64,000 nucleotides of DNA from JBBDIP01 sp050260675 (GCA_050260675.1 JBLNCN010000011.1:248001-312000); one strand, 5' to 3'; numbered from the stretch's first letter, positions 44,201-52,388 are shown. Program-made: numbers and translations. Notes: a model not told the origin generated them from the sequence alone.

Positions 44201-44247
44201 CGGCGCACCGATTCGTCTGCAGACCGAGGCGCTCGCATCCTTCTCAT
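41206..44247 (-). CDS. large lipoprotein: DUF4829-like module plus TolB-like propeller
   Basis: 1013 residues. Lipobox LLPAC near residue 36. The N-terminal 330 residues are of unknown fold. Residues 330-520 repeat the architecture of the 39274 gene: PSYLQWGERWYEIDPAF matches its PSYTQWGGKWYEVAADF, and ETPDDVVRRYLSALFLRDWK matches its TPEEILETYYSSIDRKDY. The C-terminal 450 residues have TolB-type strands (FYPQWSPDGKWVSALTAG, PIWSVDSKRVYFLAGE) and look like a beta-propeller. Probably an exported sensor or binding protein; function unknown. AGGAGGG lies 7 bases before the ATG. First gene of a three-gene leftward set. Confidence 0.7.
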   Translation of the reverse strand: MRRMRAPRSADESVRRPRRVLVPVAALLLAVLLPACAQPVPKIAEVEPPTGPGPAVTPAGAGLPPAVTDAVQTWLRDDYTLSHWIAAERGYYLIEMTYTPTGEHAYVWVSSDGSETEFFGMAERASYSGAKDATYRFLSTMVGDSLVVFPYYLAGSPGAIPERTPFYKVPNAETYGISSPGLAYELRKASATDHLDLLFMNTDPDPDGVMAGGGRPPAAHIVENGQSVTARFWYVSLAPGTEEAIRGFSSDAAQLKSASCENGCLELEFDVRWAYSVSLIGEKVEQKPGDRSAALQGYRLSFAPKPAVLDAGESFHDVLATASGLRCGDTTVSAPRLFGEMQKCLLRAFPLGQGPEPGVGASGAEVALKVSGNWLQLTGRYFAGGNDRPSYLQWGERWYEIDPAFDTLLATASLPDRDSFGETPDDVVRRYLSALFLRDWKSAYSCLASAPDRPTLQDFVKWAEGFREWNVSRAVESYSVVQPDTAAVSVSAQRWGSPEERSKWRETWACTRESGVWRLRWQPNPPFLVASLEQIPLWSDSAVSMELRQMETLSPDRLNVLLTFQDYTQPGPARGVAVVSRSLTVSEKDPWEFFSAGEEWVKDYNLAMPLGWVTDTSCLFLVGYDQVDGPHSGAKGISIRQADLLTGKAAEVGFIDKEHGILRSASFLKDRGKAYLHVSGAPGSIWEYDVKSRTLRIVRDDLPAISALFHPEILPRGTLFACGSEEPAKAGIHLIDAATGEERLFLPVGETFSFYPQWSPDGKWVSALTAGRKPGATGSGLDAYDVYPAEDGPAATARKLTVKSIVDGTTWVADAGGKLISWPIWSVDSKRVYFLAGEPGQITHHGPEIAWDSLYSIDLASGAVTESIGFEAISAQVRGEKGYVDLVGGTEHGVVINVASWESGETDYSVWYASIAGPPRKFADGQWEVPFGVATCGGNMAGFVRDLRVGGDYSLWTVGPDGPKALSTCILETTCPGQDVTALNLLTWDDNLVLAVAFSYKTGRSTIMGFRTR

Positions 44248-44616
44248 GGGGAGCCCTCCTGTGAGTCACCTCTTGGTGCTACCTGCCAATCATTGGTACT
44301 GACGGGGAGTTGGAGGGTGAGGTTCCCTCTAGCCATCCCCTTGGCTCAAGCGCCGAAGTCCACGATCGCGAAAGCGAGTGTCTTCCACCGCGCGCCAGCA
44401 TTGGCCCACGTAGGACTTCTGAGGAGGTGGCACGAAGGAACCTCAGCAGTAGATTGATGTGAGCACCCGGTTGGCGGCCGCATGAACCGAGTTCGGTCTG
44501 CGGGAGTCAGACACCACAGGGGGTGGCGGCCCGTGGGAATCGAACACCGTTCCGGCTTGAGCAAGATTCTTCAGCTGGTGTTAAGTGAAGCATCAGCATA
44601 CAGGTTCAGAGACGAC
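44248..44616. other. 369-base gap upstream of the large lipoprotein gene
   Basis: No gene seen. It must hold the promoter for the 44247-39274 set and the 3' end of the MFS transcript. A T-arm-like word (44533-44547) was examined as a tRNA and not accepted. Confidence 0.4.
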
Positions 44617-45867
44617 CTAGACGGACGAGTTCGTCGGCTGCGGGACGACCGGTCTCCCCGCCTCCACCATGACCTTGCTGCTCAGCATGACCATACTTTG
44701 CACGCACATCAGCAGGCCGGTACCGATGAGCAGCCACTCGATCCGGATGACGTCGGCCAGCGGCCCGAACACCAAGGAGCCCAGGGGCATCATGCTGCTC
44801 CAGATCATCCCCTGCACGCCGAAGACCCTCCCGCGGTAGCTATCTTCCACCTGCTGCTGCAGAAGGACGTTGGATGGAGCGTTGAAAAGGGGAAAGGCCA
44901 TCCCGATCAGGACCATGAAACCGCAGTAGATCCAGAAAGGCGTCACAAACCCAAGAGCAGCGGTGAAAGCGCCGATGATGAAGTTGGCAAGCACCATTGA
45001 GTGGACCTTGTTCGGGAGCCCGCCCCACGAAGCCATGACGAGTCCGCCCAGCATCATGCCGCCGGAGAAGGTGACCTCGATGGCAGTCAGCCGCCAAACG
45101 GCTTCGCCGTAATTCCGGGTCACCTGGAGCGGCGTGAGGAAAGCCACTGGGGCCACGAGCAGGCAGAAGGCTACGTTGAGGAGGCTGAACGTCATCAGAT
45201 ACGCGTGATTCCTGATGTACCTGATGCCGTCCCGCAAGTCACTCAGGTAACTGGTTGATTGGGCGCTGGCAGCCTTCGCGTGGGCAGGGACCTTCAAAAA
45301 GCCAAGCAGGATGATGACCGCTATGGCTGCCGTGACCGCGTCGATCAGGAAGATCGACTGGATTGGGGCTACAGTCAGGAGAGCGCCCGCGGCCATCGGG
45401 GATACTATCGAAACCATAGACTGAATGCTCCCGCTGGTGGCGGTTACTTTCATCAGTTTGTCATCGGGCACGAGCTGCGGGAGGAACGCGTGGACGGCGG
45501 GGTTCTGCACGCCGGACCCAAGAGCTCGGACGGAGGACATCATCAGTAGCAGCCAGATGGCGTCATACCCTAACGCAAACAGACCTGCGAGGACAAGCGT
45601 AGCGACAGCGATCATGCTGTCAGCCAACGCGATTATGGCTTTTCGTGGATAGCGGTCCGCCCAGACGCCGGAGAAGGGCGAGAGCAGGAATGTCGGCAGA
45701 AAGCCGGCGATGATGGACAGCGTGATCATCGCGCCGGACTGCGTCCTGAGGGTAATCGACCACATGATGGCGTATTGGACCAGCGACGTCCCGAAGAGGG
45801 AAACCGTCTGGCTGGCCAGGAAAAGGATCGTATTCTTCTTCCAATCGGATTTCATCTCGGAATTCAT
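44617..45867 (-). CDS. MFS transporter (MFS_3/enterobactin-exporter-like)
   Basis: About 416 residues, twelve helices. The A motif region reads FSGVWADRYPRKAIIALADS, typical of the MFS_3 group that includes EntS-like and macrolide efflux carriers. FLASQTVSLFGTSLVQYAIM at the N-terminus is also typical. Export of a small hydrophobic compound is likely, substrate unknown. I chose the ATG at 45867; a TTG 18 bases upstream and an ATG 12 bases downstream are alternatives because the ribosome site is not strong. Confidence 0.87.
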   Translation of the reverse strand: MNSEMKSDWKKNTILFLASQTVSLFGTSLVQYAIMWSITLRTQSGAMITLSIIAGFLPTFLLSPFSGVWADRYPRKAIIALADSMIAVATLVLAGLFALGYDAIWLLLMMSSVRALGSGVQNPAVHAFLPQLVPDDKLMKVTATSGSIQSMVSIVSPMAAGALLTVAPIQSIFLIDAVTAAIAVIILLGFLKVPAHAKAASAQSTSYLSDLRDGIRYIRNHAYLMTFSLLNVAFCLLVAPVAFLTPLQVTRNYGEAVWRLTAIEVTFSGGMMLGGLVMASWGGLPNKVHSMVLANFIIGAFTAALGFVTPFWIYCGFMVLIGMAFPLFNAPSNVLLQQQVEDSYRGRVFGVQGMIWSSMMPLGSLVFGPLADVIRIEWLLIGTGLLMCVQSMVMLSSKVMVEAGRPVVPQPTNSSV

Positions 45868-46025
45868 AGGAACGAGTATCCCCAATCACCTTCGCGGCGT
45901 CTGCCCTGCCTAGCTGAGGGTCACACTGTGCAACTGTAGCATGAGGGCGGCGAGAACCGCAACCGGGGGTCGGGGTCGTAGTTCGTGTATCCTGATCGGA
46001 CTTGGACGAGAGGACGCGCGCAGAC

Positions 46026-46394
46026 TCAAAAGACAAACGGAATCAGCCGGCGCACGCGAGTAGCGTACCGGCGGTAATCATCACCGTAGGTTATCATCAG
46101 CGATGCCTCTTCCTCTCGGATCCGCATTACCATGGCAGGCGTCAGAAGGACAAGTGCAGCAGCCATACCCCAAGGACTGCGAGCAAGGAGCGGAACACCA
46201 CCCCCAACTAGCAGTAACCCGGTGTACATCGGGTGACGCGCGTACCCGTAGATACCCTGTGTAACAAGAGAATGACCCTCGCGAGCTAACAACCAGAGAT
46301 CACCGGCTGTCACACCAGTCAGGCCAACGCTGAAAACGCCGGCTACCAGAGCTCCGATAGTGAGTCTTCGGACCACCCGCATCGGCGCTCGCAT
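46026..46394 (-). CDS. isoprenylcysteine methyltransferase-like membrane protein (short)
   Basis: 122 residues. Contains the ICMT/PEMT signature GIYGYARHPMYTGLLLVGGG and the C-terminal REEEASLMITYGDDYRRYATR, which together bind S-adenosylmethionine in this family. Family members usually have 150-200 residues; the first one or two helices are missing here, but GAAGGAG before the ATG suggests this is the natural start. Substrate unknown; bacterial members may methylate lipids or small thiols. It follows the SdpI-like gene by 51 bases. Confidence 0.8.
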   Translation of the reverse strand: MRAPMRVVRRLTIGALVAGVFSVGLTGVTAGDLWLLAREGHSLVTQGIYGYARHPMYTGLLLVGGGVPLLARSPWGMAAALVLLTPAMVMRIREEEASLMITYGDDYRRYATRVRRLIPFVF

Positions 46395-46445
46395 TGGGCG
46401 GCACTCCTTCGGTGAAATCCCACGCTCAGGCTAACTGCTCCGAGG

Positions 46446-46796
46446 TTACCTGCCGCCGCTCAATCCGTGCTTGAGGTCGTGTTCCACGATCGGTAACGTG
46501 AGGAACAAGGACACCAACTGGAATCCAACTAGCCACGGGCTCACCGTGTCTAGCTTGTTCCAGTGCAGGCCGGCGACCACTGTGGATACTGCCCCCACTA
46601 CAAGCCCCATGCGGGACCAGATCTCACCGCACCTCCGGTTGGCGTACTCCCATGCCTCGGGACTCCTCATCGAACGCGGGGTCCGGTAGCCGTAGAACCA
46701 GTTAACCCTCTTAGGCGGGTTCCGCCTGAGGCGTACTCCGATAAGGGATACGGCGAAAGGCAGAAGGACACTGTTTGCGAAAAGGAACACGTTCAT
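46446..46796 (-). CDS. SdpI-family membrane protein
   Basis: 116 residues with three helices. The segment RVNWFYGYRTPRSMRSPEAWEYA is the diagnostic SdpI/YhfL motif. SdpI itself is an immunity protein against the SdpC toxin and a signal receptor, but most short members have no known role. Located upstream of, and probably co-transcribed with, the methyltransferase-like gene. Confidence 0.82.
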   Translation of the reverse strand: MNVFLFANSVLLPFAVSLIGVRLRRNPPKRVNWFYGYRTPRSMRSPEAWEYANRRCGEIWSRMGLVVGAVSTVVAGLHWNKLDTVSPWLVGFQLVSLFLTLPIVEHDLKHGLSGGR

Positions 46797-46896
46797 CGTT
46801 CACGCCCACCTTCAAGACCAATGATACGCGAGATGCGGTTGGTCTTCTACCCAGTGCCTGACTTCGAAGAATAGACTGAGCCACCAGCGGTTGAAG

Positions 46897-46937
46897 TTCT
46901 TGGCGCCCGGCACGGGGGGAGCGCCGGGCGCCAAGAA
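46897..46937 (-). terminator. 15-bp hairpin after the acidic repeat protein gene
   Basis: 46897-46911 pairs perfectly with 46923-46937 around an 11-base G-rich loop. It lies 41 bases past the stop of the leftward gene at 46979. Only a weak T-run follows in that direction. Confidence 0.65.
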
Positions 46938-46978
46938 TCCTTCCTAGGCAGTTCAGTTCGCTGGCAGATTGGTTGTGT

Positions 46979-47704
46979 CTAGTTGACCAACACCGCTGTA
47001 AGCAGGTTCAGAAGTTGCTCATAGGCGGCCAGCAGTTTCTCGTACGACTTGAGGAGTCTATTGAAAAGCCCAACCGGTACCGTTACTTCGTCGTCTGCAG
47101 GCGGCTCTTCCTCATCAACAGGAGGCTCTTCCTCATCGACGGGCGGTTCTTCCTCATCAACGGGAGGCTCTTCCTCATCAACGGGGGGCTCTTCCTCGTC
47201 TACCGGTGGTTCTTCCTCGTCTACCGGTGGTTCTTCCTCATCAACGGGGGGCTCTTCCTCGTCTACAGGTGGTTCTTCCTCATCGATGGGGGGCTCTTCC
47301 TCATTGACGGGAGGCTCTTCCTCGTCTACCGGCGGTTCTTCCTCGTCGACGGGAGGCTCTTCCTCGTCTACCGGGGGCTCTTCCTCATTGACGGGAGGCT
47401 CTTCCTCGTCGACGGGAGGCTCCTCTTCCTCATCAACCGGCGGAGTCTCTTCGTCGTCTACCGGTGCTTCTCCGTCATCCATCGGAGGGGTATCCTCTCC
47501 CTCGTCCCCCTGTTCGTCACCGACGGGACACAGAGCTTCTTCCTCTGGGGACGGATTCAGAAACTCGGTCTGTGCTGCCTCCTGGCTCTGATACGCTATC
47601 TCCAGACCGCTGGCGCTGGCCGGCGCGGCAAGGCCCATAATCATGCAACACGCGATCATGGGTCCCAAAACGGTCTTCGCCAATCTCGATATGAGTCGAG
47701 GCAT
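46979..47704 (-). CDS. secreted acidic repeat protein (PPVDEEE repeats)
   Basis: 241 residues. A signal peptide (about 1-32, ending ASAS) is followed by a 40-residue linker, then about sixteen repeats of the heptad PPVDEEE with Val/Ile and Asp/Asn variants, and a final amphipathic helix (LFNRLLKSYEKLLAAYEQLL). The repeat should be an extended, highly negative rod, possibly a wall spacer or a metal or cation binder. No family recognised, and no anchor motif seen other than the terminal helix. AAGGAGG lies 8 bases before the ATG. Repeat number probably varies between strains. Confidence 0.72.
   Translation of the reverse strand: MPRLISRLAKTVLGPMIACCMIMGLAAPASASGLEIAYQSQEAAQTEFLNPSPEEEALCPVGDEQGDEGEDTPPMDDGEAPVDDEETPPVDEEEEPPVDEEEPPVNEEEPPVDEEEPPVDEEEPPVDEEEPPVNEEEPPIDEEEPPVDEEEPPVDEEEPPVDEEEPPVDEEEPPVDEEEPPVDEEEPPVDEEEPPVDEEEPPADDEVTVPVGLFNRLLKSYEKLLAAYEQLLNLLTAVLVN
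47099..47443. repeat. 21-bp coding tandem repeat
   Basis: About sixteen 21-base units encode the PPVDEEE heptads. Units differ mostly at third positions, so the array is old enough to have drifted under selection for the peptide. The repeat also leaves the opposite strand open in two frames; those readings are by-products. Confidence 0.85.
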
Positions 47705-47896
47705 AGATTCTTCCTCCTTGATTCAGATTTACGGCGCTTCGCTTTTGCCCCTAAAGAGCCGCTAAGACCATCTCACCTCCTCCAAGAGCTCAGCCACGGC
47801 TCCTTTCGCAGGCAGTTATATCGCAGGGGTGTTAGGTGTCTGCTGCCAAACAGGGAGAGTACTTTGCGACATGGTTAAGGAGTATGAACAAGAAGA

Positions 47897-47922
47897 AGCA
47901 GCCCGGCCCTTTCGGGGCTGCT
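47897..47922 (-). terminator. intrinsic terminator of the two-component operon
   Basis: agcagccc (47897-47904) pairs with gggctgct (47915-47922). Read leftward, the stem is followed by tcttcttgttc, a fair U-rich tract. It lies 13 bases after the kinase stop. Confidence 0.75.
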
Positions 47923-47934
47923 CTCGCTTCGGGG

Positions 47935-49446
47935 CTACTCTAGTGAAGGAAAACTGATGCGAAAGGCCGTTCCCTTCCCAGGCTGACTCGCAACGTCGAT
48001 CTTGCCGTCCTGCAGCTGGACAAGTCTCTTCACTATCACCAGTCCCAGGCCGCTGCCTTTTTCCTTGAAGTGACTACCTCGATGGTTCTTCACTTGATAG
48101 AACCTGTCCCAAATGTGTGGGAGGTCCTCAGGGGCGATCCCTATGCCGTTATCTTCAATGGTCAGCACCACTTCACCTTGACGGGCTTCAGAGCTAATCC
48201 TAACGGTCCCGTTCTCCGTAGCTTGGATAGCGTTTTTCACTAAGTTCTTTATGATCTGCTCCATCCGGTCAGCGTCGCCGAGCACAACCGCCCTCTCAGC
48301 CATGTCTCCCAAGACGATGGCGGTGTTTCTGCCGGTTGCCATAGTTTCCATAGACATCGCCACACCTTTGGCCAGGGCGTTCAAATCCACAGGAAGCCTG
48401 TCTACGGAGGTGCTACCGCTTTCCAGGCGGCTTAGCGCCAGCACATCGTCCACAAGTCTTGTTATGTGCACGGTCTGAGCGAGAATAGTATCCAGATACC
48501 TCTTACGTAATGTCTCATCCTGCACCATGCCGTCCCGAATGGCCTCGACGAAGCCCTGAACCGCAGTCAGAGGCGTGCGCAGTTCATGGGATATCTCAGC
48601 GAACAAGCGAGCCCTCTCTTCTTCCATCCTCCGGCTTTCCACCCGCATGCCCTGAAGTTTCACCACAAGCTTGCTGAGTTGAGCGGTAAGGACATTGATC
48701 TCATCGAGGGGTTGGGGCTCGACATCAAACACGTCATTCCCTTTGCTGACCTCCGCGACAGCGGTGGCCAACCGAGAGAGCGGTCTCGATATGTACATCG
48801 CAAGATACACAGAAACAACAATGATCATCACAAGGATGGCCATCCCTCCTGAGAGGAGGTACAGACGCATCCTGCTAAGCGCAATATCGAGGCTGGGTTG
48901 GCTCGTTTCCAGCAAGATGCCGCTCTGAATAACGTCGTTATCGTTACCCATAGGCACAACAGCACTGAAGATCAGACTGCCTGTTTGCCGGTCAAACGAT
49001 CGACGGGTTGCTGTCTCACGTCTACCGATCACCGCGACATACTCAAGAGCCACCTTGCTGCCGGGAACAACTTCGGTCTCCGCTGACGTGGCTGCGATAT
49101 TCCCTTCCATATCGAACACCGTGATCCGGGCGTCGAAGGCATCGGCTAAGAACCTTAGCTGGTCCTGGCTCCCTTGTTGCAGCAGGGCGAAATTCACCCG
49201 TTTTGCCTTACGGAGCAGTTCCTGTTGCACTTGGTCGTTGGATATCTGCCTTACTACAAAAGTGCTTAACAGCAGGAGCGCCAAGAGACCAATCGCAAAA
49301 ACCATCACGTTAGTCAGAACGATCCTTGTGTAGATGTTTCTGTTGAGTTGTTCCTTCACCACGCGCCTGGCAGTGAGCCACCCCCTATACCCTGCATGAA
49401 GTGCGGAGCGGAGCGTCTCCCTGCTCCATCCGAAAAGGGCACTCAT
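47935..49446 (-). CDS. sensor histidine kinase
   Basis: 503 residues. TM1 near 41-66, an outer sensor domain of about 135 residues, TM2 near 200-220, HAMP, then HisKA with FAEISHELRTPLTAVQGFVE (phospho-His about residue 287) and HATPase with NLVKNAIQATENG, DNGIGIAPEDLP and GSGLGLVIVKRL. PhoR/ResE-like layout; signal unknown. The ATG overlaps the response-regulator stop by 4 bases (ATGA) and AGAGG lies 7 bases upstream, so an in-frame start 54 bases earlier is less likely. Confidence 0.93.
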   Translation of the reverse strand: MSALFGWSRETLRSALHAGYRGWLTARRVVKEQLNRNIYTRIVLTNVMVFAIGLLALLLLSTFVVRQISNDQVQQELLRKAKRVNFALLQQGSQDQLRFLADAFDARITVFDMEGNIAATSAETEVVPGSKVALEYVAVIGRRETATRRSFDRQTGSLIFSAVVPMGNDNDVIQSGILLETSQPSLDIALSRMRLYLLSGGMAILVMIIVVSVYLAMYISRPLSRLATAVAEVSKGNDVFDVEPQPLDEINVLTAQLSKLVVKLQGMRVESRRMEEERARLFAEISHELRTPLTAVQGFVEAIRDGMVQDETLRKRYLDTILAQTVHITRLVDDVLALSRLESGSTSVDRLPVDLNALAKGVAMSMETMATGRNTAIVLGDMAERAVVLGDADRMEQIIKNLVKNAIQATENGTVRISSEARQGEVVLTIEDNGIGIAPEDLPHIWDRFYQVKNHRGSHFKEKGSGLGLVIVKRLVQLQDGKIDVASQPGKGTAFRISFPSLE

Positions 49447-50153
49447 GTAGTTTCCTCTTCCGCTTTGGCGGGCGGAGTGAACTGATATCCCACACCCCAT
49501 ACAGTCGTCAAATACTCATGGGGTAGTGCTGTCATCTTTGCTCTCAACCTTCGAACATGGACATCAACTGTTCGCTGGTCGCCAAAGAAGTCATAACCCC
49601 AGACGCCCGCCAAGAGCTCCTCCCTTGTGAACACCCGGCGAGGATTCTGGGCTAGGTAGTTGAGAAGATCGAACTCCTTTGGAGTAAGCGCCGTGTCGGC
49701 CCCGTTTACCAAGACTCTTCTGCTGTCGGCCTGGATCTCCAGCCCCGGATACTTCAACTTCCAGGTCGTCTCGCCGTCAACGGCTCGGGTACGACGCAGC
49801 ACCGCTTTGATCCTGGCCACTAGTTCTCTGGGGCTAAAGGGTTTTGAGACGTAATCGTCGGCTCCCATCTCAAGTCCCAAAACCCGATCCGCTTCCTCTC
49901 CTTTGGCTGTGAGCATGATGATGGGGATCATTCGTATTGCTCTCAGGTCACGGCACAGGGTAAGCCCGTCCTTGCCCGGAAGCATGAGATCGAGGATGAC
50001 TACATCGGGATTCTCCCTATCGAACTCGGCCAAAACCATGTCGCCGTTGGTGACGCCGACGACCTCGAAGCCTTCTCTTTCGCTATACAACTTGACCAGT
50101 TCCAAGACGTTTTGGTCGTCATCAACTACTAGGACTTTGCCCAGATACGGCAT
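49443..50153 (-). CDS. OmpR/PhoB-family response regulator
   Basis: 236 residues. Receiver domain 1-120 with the acidic pair DDD at 11-13, phospho-acceptor Asp55 (PDVVILDLMLPGKDG) and Lys in VSKPFSPREL. Winged-helix DNA-binding domain 130-230 with TPKEFDLLNYLAQNPRRVFT and VDVHVRRLRAKM. GGGAGGGGG precedes the ATG. First gene of the pair with the kinase. The small lipoprotein gene next upstream is on the same strand and may be a target. Confidence 0.94.
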   Translation of the reverse strand: MPYLGKVLVVDDDQNVLELVKLYSEREGFEVVGVTNGDMVLAEFDRENPDVVILDLMLPGKDGLTLCRDLRAIRMIPIIMLTAKGEEADRVLGLEMGADDYVSKPFSPRELVARIKAVLRRTRAVDGETTWKLKYPGLEIQADSRRVLVNGADTALTPKEFDLLNYLAQNPRRVFTREELLAGVWGYDFFGDQRTVDVHVRRLRAKMTALPHEYLTTVWGVGYQFTPPAKAEEETT

Positions 50154-50181
50154 CGTTTCCCCCTCCCAACGGTAGCCGCCG

Positions 50182-50240
50182 AAAAAACCCGAGGACAGCC
50201 AGGAAGAACTGAGAGCATAGATTCCCTCTCAGTTCTTCCT
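50182..50240 (-). terminator. intrinsic terminator of the small lipoprotein gene
   Basis: Perfect 15-bp stem (50201-50215 with 50226-50240). In the leftward direction it is followed after 13 bases by a run of six T (A-run at 50182-50187). It would separate the lipoprotein transcript from the two-component operon. Confidence 0.7.
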
Positions 50241-50268
50241 CCTCTTTGGAACAAAGAGGCTAGTCGCT

Positions 50269-50577
50269 CTAGAAATTGATGGTCGTCAAGATCTTAGTGT
50301 CTGAAACATACTCAACGCTGACTTCCGAACCGATCTTGGTAGCCAGTTCACTTACCGTGGCAGGCTCTCCGCCAGCAAGGATCTTGGTCTCGCTAGTCAG
50401 CTTCAGGACAAGATCGCCGCCCCCCACAGCCACTTCAACTGTGCCAGCAGAGGCATCAACCGCCTTCAGCGTACCGGTGGCGGCAACATCTTTCCCGCCA
50501 ATTCCGCAGGCAGTTAGGAGCCACGTCCCCAGTACCAAAACCGCCACCATGAGCGCGATTGTCCTGCTTCTTTGCAC
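50269..50577 (-). CDS. small lipoprotein with OB-like (DUF5666-type) domain
   Basis: 102 residues. Signal peptide with lipobox LLTAC and a mature domain of about 75 residues made of short strands (GTLKAVDASAGTVEVAVGGG, LVLKLTSETKILAGGEPATV, VSVEYVSDTKILTTINF), close to DUF5666. Function unknown. The GTG start follows AAAGGAGG by 6 bases, so the longer reading from 50613 is unlikely. Confidence 0.75.
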   Translation of the reverse strand: MQRSRTIALMVAVLVLGTWLLTACGIGGKDVAATGTLKAVDASAGTVEVAVGGGDLVLKLTSETKILAGGEPATVSELATKIGSEVSVEYVSDTKILTTINF

Positions 50578-50802
50578 GTTACTCCTCCTTTCGGGTATCT
50601 CTGAAATCCGCACCTCCCTTCGTTGAGTTATACCGAAAGGGTGTTATCTTACATTGATCGAGTACTAGCGATGGTTTACGGAATTGTTAACAGATGTTGC
50701 GGAGGAGGTTGCTACACATTACCAGGGCAGGCGTCAGAACGTGCGACTACTTAGCTGACCTGTCGGAAGCGGTGGTGGGGACACAGACTGGGGAAAATAA
50801 AC

Positions 50803-50879
50803 TGGTCGGGCTGCCGCGATTTGAACGCGGGGCCTCTTGAACCCCATTCAAGCGCGCTACCAAGCTGCGCCACAGCCCG
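50803..50879 (-). tRNA. tRNA-Pro(GGG)
   Basis: 77 bases with encoded CCA. Acceptor stem cgggctg/cagcccg, D arm with gcgc stem and agcttggtagc loop, anticodon stem cttga/tcaag around loop atggggt (anticodon GGG), and T arm ccgcg-ttcaaat-cgcgg. All four stems pair fully. It stands between the QueG-like gene and the small lipoprotein gene. Confidence 0.95.
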
Positions 50880-50922
50880 ACCGCAAGGAGTATTCTAACA
50901 CAATGCAGGGCAGATCCACAAC

Positions 50923-51918
50923 CTAGCGCCTGGCTTTCTCAGCCTCCATCAGCGCTTTCAGGTTTCTGCCCAAGAACGATTCCAAGCCCGATTGGCCCAG
51001 CACCGCGAGTTTCCTAGCGATGGACTCCCAAACGGGACCAGCAGGCCGCGTCCATTCAGAGGATTTCTTCTCCCCCGCCTCGGCAGTAGCGAGGATGGCC
51101 TCGGTCTCTTCCCTGGTGAATGACTCTGGAGCCTCTTCAAATACCAGATGGCCCCTATTTCGTGGGCAGACCTCCTGGCACCGCATGCAGCCCACCAAGC
51201 TGTTGTGGACCGTCGGGGACAGCCACTCCGGCCATGGCCCCGGGTACTCGTTAAGGTAGGTCACACAGCGGGAGGCGCGGATCGTGAAGCGCTCCCCAGT
51301 CAAAGCGCCCGTCGGACACACTCGCACACAAGCATCGCAGTGCAGGCACATCGCCGAGCCGCCTGCTTTGCCGAAGGTCTCCTGCGGATCAACCATCTCC
51401 ACCGGCCCCGCGGGCTTCGCGTTCGTGAAGAACCCGACCAGTTGGTGGCTGCTCCCGCACCCCTGCGCATACGTAATGTTGTTGCGGCCGTAAGTGACAA
51501 TCCCTGCTCTGGTCGCTACCGATTTGAACGGCGCGCTCATGCTCTCAAAGCGGTACCCCTCGGTGGGAAACAACTCCGCGGCCTGAGACTCAAGCTCGCT
51601 GCGCACCCTATCCCTGACCGCGGTGTACTCCAGGTATGTCGCAGGCAGTACTGCCCGCAACGGACCTTCTGTCGTCTCAAAGACAACGTAGTTGTGGGCT
51701 CGCGGCACCGAGATGATTATCCCGGTTGTGAGTTCCTCCGACCCCTCCTTGGGCCGGTAGCGAAAGCCACTGAAAATGCTCTCATATAGCTCGCGGTCGA
51801 TGAGATCCCGGGCGGCCAGATCATCGATTGTCCTCTTCGCGTCGTCCAGCACCGCATAATCCACCCAAGCCGCCTGATAACCTCTCTCAGCAGCCCATTC
51901 CTTAAGCCAGTCGCTCAC
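50923..51918 (-). CDS. QueG-like 4Fe-4S protein
   Basis: 331 residues. Two ferredoxin-type Cys clusters: CLHCDACVRVCPTGAL and, after a spacer, CMRCQEVCP, with an earlier C-terminal-like AQGCGSSHQLVG region. This matches the epoxyqueuosine reductase superfamily (COG1600), but the N-terminal cobalamin-binding part looks divergent, so it may not be a true QueG. GTG start after GGAGGG. It precedes the DUF3795 gene's 3' end by 13 bases on the same strand, so the two Cys-rich proteins are probably co-transcribed. Confidence 0.82.
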   Translation of the reverse strand: MSDWLKEWAAERGYQAAWVDYAVLDDAKRTIDDLAARDLIDRELYESIFSGFRYRPKEGSEELTTGIIISVPRAHNYVVFETTEGPLRAVLPATYLEYTAVRDRVRSELESQAAELFPTEGYRFESMSAPFKSVATRAGIVTYGRNNITYAQGCGSSHQLVGFFTNAKPAGPVEMVDPQETFGKAGGSAMCLHCDACVRVCPTGALTGERFTIRASRCVTYLNEYPGPWPEWLSPTVHNSLVGCMRCQEVCPRNRGHLVFEEAPESFTREETEAILATAEAGEKKSSEWTRPAGPVWESIARKLAVLGQSGLESFLGRNLKALMEAEKARR

Positions 51919-51931
51919 GGTCTCCCTCCTT

Positions 51932-52285
51932 CTACTTGCCGCGCGCGGCCTTCATCTCGCGAAGCGAGTCTACGGCTTCCGCGTACTTCGGACCGCCCTG
52001 GGCGAATTTCCCCAGACGGTCGCACGGGAACTCACCGCATTCCGAGCACGAGTTGATTTTGTGGTTGTCTACCGAGCACTGCAGGATATCGCAATCGGCT
52101 GACCAGTGGCTCGCCCTATCGCCGAGGCACCCCCCGCATCGGACCTGCTCGGGGCTGAGCTCTTTCTTTCGCTCGTTTCGGAACCAGTCCAGGATATCCT
52201 TCATGATCTCGGGCTCATGCTTAGCCCGGTAGATATGGCACGTAGAGCAATCGATCCCGCAAGGAGCGATGAGTGGCCGTGACAT
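51932..52285 (-). CDS. DUF3795 Cys-rich protein
   Basis: 117 residues with the DUF3795 pattern: LIAPCGIDCSTCHIYRA near the start, VRCGGCLGD, CDILQCSVDNHKINSCSECG and FPCDRLGKF. About ten Cys residues suggest zinc or iron-sulphur binding. Function unknown. Start at the ATG with GGAGGG upstream. It is the first gene of a pair with the QueG-like protein. Confidence 0.85.
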   Translation of the reverse strand: MSRPLIAPCGIDCSTCHIYRAKHEPEIMKDILDWFRNERKKELSPEQVRCGGCLGDRASHWSADCDILQCSVDNHKINSCSECGEFPCDRLGKFAQGGPKYAEAVDSLREMKAARGK

Positions 52286-52388
52286 GCGGTACCCTCCTCG
52301 ATCAAATGTTCGCCTCATTGAAAGGATTATACTACCTCCGTGCCGAATAACACAACAAAATCCGAATCTTAAGAGAGAGGGGCCAACC

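Noticed and set aside
44533..44547. tRNA T-arm-like word (gtgttcgattcccac on the minus strand) followed by gggccgcca
   Set aside because: The T stem has three mismatches in five pairs and no anticodon or D arm lies at the right distance. Treated as chance or at most a relic.
46973..47878. Plus-strand frames rich in Phe/Leu or Ser/Thr/Gly repeats
   Set aside because: They are by-products of the 21-base coding repeat on the other strand; no ribosome site, and the minus-strand gene has a signal peptide and AAGGAGG.
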